From contig CALNXK010000105.1 of assembly GCA_942486035.1 (NCBI GenBank), forward strand, positions 112,001 through 176,000: a DNA stretch of 64,000 nucleotides. Reading direction: 5' to 3'. Both the position numbers and the translations under genes were made by a program. Under the pieces are notes generated by a model. That model was given only the letters and a program-made list of their open reading frames with translations, searched no databases and was not told the DNA's origin. The DNA is from Porites lobata (Eukaryota > Cnidaria > Anthozoa > Scleractinia > Poritidae). The first letter of the stretch is position 1, and each line of letters starts with the position of its first letter. Positions 57,836 through 64,000 of the stretch are shown in pieces.

Positions 57836-60800
57836 ATGGATGCTAGCGAGAGTTCACCTCTTTTCGAACGCGATCAGGGCCACAAGGAAGGACTAACCGC
57901 TTCAAAATCCAAGATAGAAATCAAGATTTACAAGCGAAGATGGTATGTTTTGTTCGTATTCGCGGCTGAGACATTGATTTATAACATGGCATGGAACACA
58001 TGGGCACCGATTCAGGAACCGTGTAAAATCGCTTTTGATTGGACAGACTTCGATCTCCTGTTGCTGACTTCGTGGGCTCCAATAAGCCTGGTTCTAACTT
58101 CAGCCGCTTTTGCGTGGTTAATGGACACAAAAGGTTAGTATTTGTAATTCCCTTTCCTGTCCATTCGATTCTAAGTTCCAAAACCTCTCACGACAAAAGA
58201 CAATAGACCTCTTTTACAGCTTGTATGTTATGTTTTCTCAATGAAGATCTCAGCGACATTTGCTCCTTTGTCTTTTAAAAAATTAAGTACGCGACTGAAG
58301 ACAGCCTGCGAAAGAGCGAGGAGAAACGGCTGTTTTCGCAGGCTACTGAAGACAAAATTTGAAAGAAACAGTTCTCAAGAGTATTGTCACATTACCAACT
58401 CTGGGAAAACAAAACAAACAAGCTAAAGAGGACTAGTGTCTTCATAATGGCCTCGCCTTACCCTCGATTTAAACAGAGGCTTCAGGCAACTCGGAAATGG
58501 CCGTTTGCTTCACTTGTTGTTGTTGTTTTACGGTTTTTGTTAAATCTACAAGGATTTCTGTAGTGCTAGTGTATTAAGCCAGCGGTTGACATCGTGAGCA
58601 TGCCCACGAATGCTCGTGTTTGCACCGTGTGCTTTGAAGCGTGGGCGATGATGTATAAAATGATCAGTTTAACTACCTTGTCCTTTCAGTGCCCTAAATC
58701 GATCCAAAGCTTTGCTTCGGGCTTGAGTGTGCTTTTTTGCTGCCAAATTACCCCTACGATAACAGCAGTTTAATCTTGAAACACTTAAAACACTGTAAGA
58801 GTTATTTTTCAAAAAAGTGTAGTAAATTAACAGGGTATTAATGAAAGCAGCGACCTTAGGTTTGAGGTACTTTGCTTTTGCAAATTTCTTCCAGTTCGTT
58901 TGAAGCGAACGACTACAACGATCACTATACCAACACCACGCGCTACCGCTGCCACATGGCGGGTCCCACACATTTTTTTTCTTAAGTCCGAAGAATGTTG
59001 ACTAATTCATGGCCCCGAAATGTTCCCCAAAAGTTAATATTGTATTGACCAAGCTGCCGATACCATCCTTATCTTTTTTTCTCTTTAGGATTAAGAAGAT
59101 CTGTGCTTTTAATTGCCTTTTTGTCAGTCTTTGGCAAATGTCTCCAACTTATTCCAGCAAGTGATAACAAGATGCGGACCATCTTTATAAATGTGGGTCA
59201 GTTCATTATCATGGCTGGTGGAACTGTGGCTCTTAGTGCCCCTCCTCTAGTCTCTGCAACATGGTTTCCGCCCAGTGAACGCACCACAGCTACTGCTATT
59301 TCGGCTTTGGCAGGATCCTTTGGAATTTCTGTAGCATTTGTTGTTGGTCCTGCAATGGTTCATAACAACGTTCCAGAATCTATCATCAGCAATTCATCAA
59401 ATTCGGAAAAAATGCAAAACTTAGTGGAAATAATGAGCCACCGAATAACACAGTACTCATTTTTTCAAGTAGGTTTGTGTATAGCGACGTTTATCTGCAT
59501 CTTGCTGTACTTTCCAGCAAGACCACCCCTCCCTCCGAGCCTCACTGCCTCTAGACCTCACACACAGAGCACAGCAGCTTCATTTAGACAAGTCATGAGG
59601 AATGGCAAGTTCTTGTTGCTGAGTACACTAGCTGCTTTAGACTTTGGTGTTTACTTTAGCTGGTTGTCCGTGTTAGATGTCTTTTTGGCCAAGTTTGATG
59701 TGGATCCTACTACCGCTGGATGGCTTGGCTGTGGTGCTACATCATCGGGTTTTGTCTCTGGAATTTTGCTGGCAAGGTACGCCGGTTATTCACCTTGTTG
59801 AACCACAATTCAGTAGTAGTTGAATGTGCATTTCAAGCCTGCCATTTTAGGACACCCAAATTTCTATTTTTCTCGGGGAAGCATGACCCCAAGTCCCCAA
59901 GTGGTGCTATTATGCTCACCGGTTCCTCGCCCACTCTCGAACTGCTCCTAACATATAGGGACGGCTTGATTGCAGGCTACCTTGCTCCGCGATTCCCGTT
60001 TGTGTTGTCGGTAGATATATTTTTAATGTCGAACAATGACTTTGATTCATGTTTTGTGCGGGATCAAGAGAAAATTTTTTTGAAAAATAATAGTTTGATG
60101 CAAACCTTAATGAATAAATGTTCCAGACTCTGGAACAGGGTCAAAGCTAGTTTGCTATGGGGTGAGAAAATGGCTTCTAGACAGAATTTCCTTTACCCTG
60201 CGAACGTAGTCGTATTTCTGTTCGTCGCTTCTCTCCACCCGAAAACTTACTTTTCGGGTGGAAAGAAGCGACGAGCGGAAATACATCTGATTTCGCGATC
60301 GCAGGCTAAATTGCCTTTGGCTTTTCACGCATTTCATCCATATCACGAAATTTACCAGAATTCAAAAATTGGCCCCTGAGCTACCAAATTGAATGAAACA
60401 TGAAAATATAAACCACTCATGCAAACCTTTGCAAGAAAGTATTGATAACACAGCAAATACAAAAGGAAGCAAGGATAGACAAACTTGAAGAAAGATTGAA
60501 ACGGGTCTTACAATAATTTGTTTTTGTTCTTTTTGTTAGCCTAATTAACAGTTTGTCAAAGGTCGTGTTTGTTGTATGTAACGTTTGATGCTTGGAAGCC
60601 GGCATATTCTTCTACACGAAACTGTTCCATAGCGAATAAGGATGCGCACCTGGCATTATAAACAAACTAAACTAGCCAGCCGTGATACAGCCCCTTTAAT
60701 TTGAGTTGACCCTTTTTACTCCCAGATCAAATAAAGCTGTCTTGTAAGGTGGTTGTGGCAACATTTTTGAGTCTGTGGATGAAATCCTATAGTTAGCCTG

Positions 60801-61935
60801 CGTTGCTGCCGGTCCACCCATCGTGTACGCCATTATTATAGTATAGCCCTATACATAGGGTTTAAAGTGACTGCGACGCAGGCTATCCTATGGTACCACG
60901 ATTCAAATGAAACATGATAGCTTGCGAAAACAGCCGTCTTTCCTCGGTCCTTGCCACTTGGGATGTTTCGCCGGAAGGGACGTCTGCGCCTCAGCGACAG
61001 AAATTCCATACTGATGACGTAAAATCTATCCGGAATCTGCCTAGGAGTTCTGATTGGTCACACAGTAGTTATATTGTTTTAGCTATTGTTTACGAACGAC
61101 AGACAAAAGGCAAACGGTCACATGGGTCAACGCGATGGATCTACTACAATACCGTCCATTTTCGTGGAATATATTCTTCTTTGGCAGAGGCATTTGAGTT
61201 TTGCTGGAGCTCGTTCGCCGAAGAAAACAAAACTTTACCATAATCGACCAGGAGAAACATAAAATTGACCAAATAAACATTTGGAGCCCCTTGACTACCG
61301 GATTTATTATGCAAACATTGACTTACGTCATCAGTACGGTATTTCTGTCGGTAATGCGTGGACTTCCCCTCTGGCGAAACGTCCCTAACGAAGAGGAGCG
61401 AAGAGGGACGGTTATTTTTGCAGGCTAGGGACATGAACGTTTTGTCCTTATCTCTTTAAGGTATGCAGACCGTTTAAAAAACAAAACAAAACAGATGTTA
61501 ACACTTCTCTTGGCTCTCTCAACATTATCCTTGCTGATCTTCAGTTTGTCCTGTGCTGGAATTCTACCATCCACCAAACCACTACTATTCAGCTCCATCA
61601 TCTTTGGAGGTTTGTTTTTCAACAGTGCCATTCCACTATTTATTGAACTTACAATGGAGTGTGCATATCCAGTAGGAGAGGGACTCGCTAGTAGCCTTAA
61701 CATGACCATGACAAATATAATCGGATTGTTTTTCTACATCCCCTTCATGCTGCCGCACTCTGATGTAAGATGGATGAACTGGGTGACCGTTTGCAGTCTG
61801 GGTGCTAGTGTCTTAGGGTTGCTCATTTACAGAGAAAAGTACACTCGGCTTGAGATAGATGAACGAGATGATGTTGATGAAAGAGCTCTTCGAAATTCTT
61901 GTGAAAAGCATTTAGCTGAAACTGGATTTGATTAA
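57836..61935 (+). CDS. SLC49A4: SLC49A4/DIRC2-like transporter, tandem copy 3, 3 exons, 486 aa
   Basis: Exons 57836-58133, 59089-59776 and 61461-61935 join at phases 1 and 2. The start at 57836 (MDASESSPLF) aligns residue for residue with the starts of copies 1 and 2; an in-frame ATG lies four codons upstream at 57824. Family blocks: KRRWYVLFVFAAETLIYN, WNTWAPIQE, MDTKGLRRS, ATWFPPSERTTATAI, PARPPLPP, DPTTAGWLGCGATSSG, IELTMECAYPVGEGLASS, YREKYTRLEID. The luminal loop after helix 5 has a glycosylation site (NSS). At the N-terminus ESSPLF (5-10) has Phe in place of the second Leu, and the C-terminal tail (EKHLAETGFD) has no dileucine. Introns 1 and 2 carry several TAGCCTGCG foldbacks. Confidence 0.93.
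58303..58344. mobile_element. 42-bp Mutator-type micro-MITE with exact 9-bp duplication
   Basis: ACTGAAGAC at 58294-58302 is repeated at 58345-58353. The insert begins AGCCTGCGAAA and ends TTTTCGCAGGCT. It lies in intron 1 of transporter copy 3 and is too short for anything but two ends and a loop. Confidence 0.85.
60192..60309. mobile_element. Palindromic TAGCCTGCG-family element
   Basis: Arms containing CTGCGAACG, GTATTTCTGTTCGTCGCTTC and CCACCCGAAAA pair with their inverses around a 5-bp loop; the right end is CGCAGGCTA. No clear 9-bp duplication. Intron 2 of transporter copy 3. Confidence 0.75.
60794..60885. mobile_element. 92-bp TAGCCTGCG...CGCAGGCTA MITE with 9-bp duplication (8/9)
   Basis: TCCTATAGT (60785-60793) and TCCTATGGT (60886-60894) flank it. 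Only the terminal 10 or so bases pair strongly; the centre has a CCCTATACATAGGG palindrome. Intron 2 of transporter copy 3. Confidence 0.85.
60918..61427. mobile_element. 510-bp foldback of the TAGCC family with aged 9-bp duplication
   Basis: The flanks GAAACATGA and GGGACATGA agree at 7 of 9. Ends are TAGCTTGCGAAAAC and GTTATTTTTGCAGGCTA. Long arms share GACGTC-, TGATGACGTAA- and GTTTCGCC-type segments in inverse order, which makes both strands appear to encode similar peptides. It ends about 33 bp before exon 3 of transporter copy 3, close to the splice acceptor. Confidence 0.8.
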
Positions 61936-62542
61936 CTGGAGCAATCTTCAAGTATATCTTATAACCCGCATTACCAGTCAGTGTTAAGTCACTTTTCAGA
62001 GACCCTAGGGAGCTAAAGCGACGGGAACGAGAACGGCAAAAATGCCATTGGTTAATTTAGATTAGCGTAACAGCAACTTTGCACGTGCTCCACGCTTTTT
62101 GCATATTTCTTCTTTGCAGTCGTTGTACAACTAGGACGTGAAATTGTCTATTTTCATGTTCTGTAGAGGACGTGAAAACCAGACAAGGATTCTACCTTTC
62201 GTATTCTGAGCTTAGATAGAGTCTTTTGGAATTCAACTCCAGAAAAAGTCGCCAACATTGAACGAGATGGAATAATAAGTTTGCAACAGCGCGAAGTCAC
62301 TTACTAAAGGGACGTTTTCGCAGCCGTATCCGAGGACGGCGACAGCGGCGAAAACGACGCTTTACAAAAATCAATTCGCGTTCTTTCATCTTAATCGCAA
62401 TTATTCCAACTCACTTTCTCAGTCAAACGCAGACGAGCTCTTCTGGAGTTGAATTCTTAGAAACCACGTCCAAGTTCAGAAAGAGAAAAAAAACACGGTG
62501 GGCACAGGAGACTCAAAATGTGGCAGGGGTCGGCGATGCGCA
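61936..62542. other. Spacer with two repeats between transporter copy 3 and the orphan ORF
   Basis: 62036-62175 is a member of the TTTGCACGTGC dispersed repeat. At 62225-62460 a foldback has ends TTGGAATTCAACTCCAGAA and TTCTGGAGTTGAATTCTTA; it lies directly upstream of the orphan ORF. Confidence 0.6.
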
Positions 62543-63334
62543 ATGTCAGCGGTTGCTCAACAAAGTGAAACATATTTCAACATGGCGGCTAAAGGCCAGA
62601 GTAATGATCTTTCGACAGATGCAGTTCGAGAAGCAGTTTTAGCTGATAGGGATGAATCTCAAGAATCGGAAGAAATTGATGAAGAAGAATCAGTTAATGG
62701 AGAATCCGAAGAAGACGTTATCAGTGAGAAGATTGAATTGTGTCTTCAGGCATTTGACTCGCTTGATTTACCTGATGTAAATATGGAAATGTTTAAGAAA
62801 TGCGTGCGAAGACAAATTGAAGCATCTTACCGCGTATTTCAAAGTCCTACTGATCCGTTAAAGATTTTATTGAATGCTCCTGTAAACTGTGGAACAATCC
62901 TTTATGACGAAACCAAACTGTGGCTGGACAAGATCAAATTCCGTTTGGGAGGAAAAGTCAGCATCAGGCGCCCTTATCAATGCGAAATACTTCGAAACTT
63001 ACCAAAAGAAATTTTTTTGGCATTTCGAAGTGGAGTTGTACGCTCTCGGTTGCAAGATGTTGTTGATAACATTTCCCTCGCTGAAAATAATAAGTGCTAT
63101 GCGATATCATTCACAAGGATGGAAGCTGTTGTTGTATTATTCTCTGTGTTGTCAGGAATGCCAGAAGGGACAGTCAGGTCATACTTCACGAGGAGAGTGC
63201 AAAATGGAAGAGCTAAAGTTATAGTAAACTTGGAGAAAGACTTTGTCTTCCTTTACAAGATCAAAGCTGGTCAACTCTTGATAACATTCCATTATGGATT
63301 ATGGAACAAGTCTGGCTTCCCACTCCATAGCTAA
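62543..63334 (+). CDS. Intronless acidic orphan protein, 263 aa
   Basis: One uninterrupted frame runs from ATG 62543 to a TAA-terminated end at 63334. A second ATG at 62582 (context AACATGG, close to the Kozak ideal) is an equally good start and would give 250 aa. Residues about 40-75 are highly acidic (DESQESEEIDEEESVNGESE). A mixed region follows with KKCVRRQIEASYRVF, DKIKFRLGGKVSIRRP and LQDVVDNISLAENNKCY. Near the end is MEAVVVLFSVLSGMPEGTVR, which could form paired helices. No signal peptide or membrane helix is apparent. I do not recognise the family. Intronless structure and flanking foldbacks leave open a retrogene or a domesticated transposon protein; an intron and further exons beyond the window are also possible. 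Confidence 0.6.
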   Translation: MSAVAQQSETYFNMAAKGQSNDLSTDAVREAVLADRDESQESEEIDEEESVNGESEEDVISEKIELCLQAFDSLDLPDVNMEMFKKCVRRQIEASYRVFQSPTDPLKILLNAPVNCGTILYDETKLWLDKIKFRLGGKVSIRRPYQCEILRNLPKEIFLAFRSGVVRSRLQDVVDNISLAENNKCYAISFTRMEAVVVLFSVLSGMPEGTVRSYFTRRVQNGRAKVIVNLEKDFVFLYKIKAGQLLITFHYGLWNKSGFPLHS

Positions 63335-64000
63335 GTTACAGTATCATTATTGCTTATTTTCCATACCTGACAATGAAAGACTGCATGATTCTAGTTGGTT
63401 TTTGGTAACAGTGTTTTAATGAGTAAATAGCTTAAAATTGAATTCAACTTATTCAATATTGATATTTAACAACATGTCAACAAACTTTGTAACAAGAGTA
63501 AAAAGTATTGTCTAAAAATCAATACAAAGTTATTTTGAATACAAATTATGCAATTGTAGGCTGTTGTTAAAAATGAGTTGCTTACTGTTGCCCATTTATG
63601 TTTTTGAAATTAAACATAACTGTTTAAATGCTAATACATGAACATGTCAATAAACTTTGTAACAAGACTAAATTTTAACCAGCATAATCTAAAAGTTCAG
63701 TTTAAATTATTTTGAACAGTGCAATAAAGTTGTACAATAAAGTTATAGGCTGGAATGAGAAATGTTGTAGTTGTAGGTTGTTAAAATGCTCTGTTGATTG
63801 CTGACTTCTGAGGACTTACAGTAAGCTAATCCTAGTTTTTGCAGCTACTATACAGAACAGAGATTCTTGTCTACAGTGATCTTCCCTAGTTGAACACTCT
63901 TCTCAATTTGGGCTCTGTAGTTATGTGAACAATAACAACACTTGTCTTCTTCAGGCCCTTTGTCAAAGCCACAAAAACAGGCTTGTCCATTTGTTACCCT
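63335..64000. other. 3' flank of orphan ORF with an internal direct duplication
   Basis: The phrase CATGTCAA[CT]AAACTTTGTAACAAGA occurs at about 63474 and again at about 63645, with similar sequence following each, so roughly 170 bp is an imperfect tandem duplication. No coding sequence is seen. Confidence 0.6.

Noticed and set aside
59720..60379. Plus-strand open frame of 219 codons
   Set aside because: It starts inside exon 2 of transporter copy 3 in another frame, runs through the intron and across a palindromic MITE, and shows no protein features.
60914..61434. Two similar peptides on opposite strands (DVSPEG, then RQK and TDDV)
   Set aside because: They are mirror translations of the two arms of one foldback element, not a duplicated gene.
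1..64000. CRISPR arrays, bacterial operons, prophage or defence systems
   Set aside because: No regularly spaced direct repeats, ribosome-binding-site-led gene strings or prokaryotic protein families are present; genes are intron-bearing and animal.
1..64000. tRNA, rRNA or snRNA genes
   Set aside because: No stretch with recognisable box A/box B or conserved stem-loop order was noticed by eye; a covariance-model scan was not possible, so small RNA genes may be missed.

Overview
The window is a piece of nuclear animal DNA. Protein genes are split by GT-AG introns, untranslated flanks are long, base composition is AT-rich, and short foldback DNA transposons are dense. The protein families (cytochrome b5 reductase, myotrophin, CNBD2, SLC49A4/DIRC2), CR1/L2-like retrotransposon tails and repeat style suggest a cnidarian, most likely a stony coral. 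The species is an inference; nothing here names it. There is no sign of bacterial operons, CRISPR arrays or viral genes.

Layout. (1) 488-3087, + strand: the 3' end of a gene encoding a protein with a very acidic C-terminus, not recognised. (2) 3088-11173: no gene; foldback elements and two decayed non-LTR retrotransposon ends. (3) 11174-16750, - strand: a complete nine-exon NADH-cytochrome b5 reductase (304 aa). (4) 16993-22454, + strand: a complete four-exon myotrophin (118 aa), head-to-head with the reductase across 242 bp. (5) 25980-33961, + strand: a ten-exon CNBD2-like cyclic-nucleotide-binding protein (626 aa). (6) 35218-40068, - strand: a second, diverged myotrophin (128 aa) with the same intron positions as the first, its largest intron holding a decayed DNA transposon. 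(7) 42900-61935, + strand: three complete tandem copies of an SLC49A4/DIRC2-type major facilitator transporter (482, 483 and 486 aa), each with three exons and identical intron phases. (8) 62543-63334, + strand: an intronless acidic orphan ORF of 263 aa.

The genes do not form one pathway. The clearest biology is local duplication: two myotrophin paralogues, and a transporter triplication whose cytosolic tails differ in dileucine-type lysosomal sorting signals. In copy 2 the signal is N-terminal and canonical, in copy 1 a canonical one is C-terminal, and in copy 3 neither end has one.

The repeat landscape is the other strong signal. Eight small palindromic elements (42 to 510 bp) are flanked by 9-bp direct repeats, exact or with one or two mismatches, which is the Mutator-type target-site signature. 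Most have termini TAGCC...GGCTA or TAGTCTCC...GGAGACTA. A TTAA-flanked element nested in another repeat, a TA-flanked element and one with a 6-bp duplication are also present. Exon boundaries were set by hand from splice sites, reading-frame continuity and family similarity; no search or transcript data were available.
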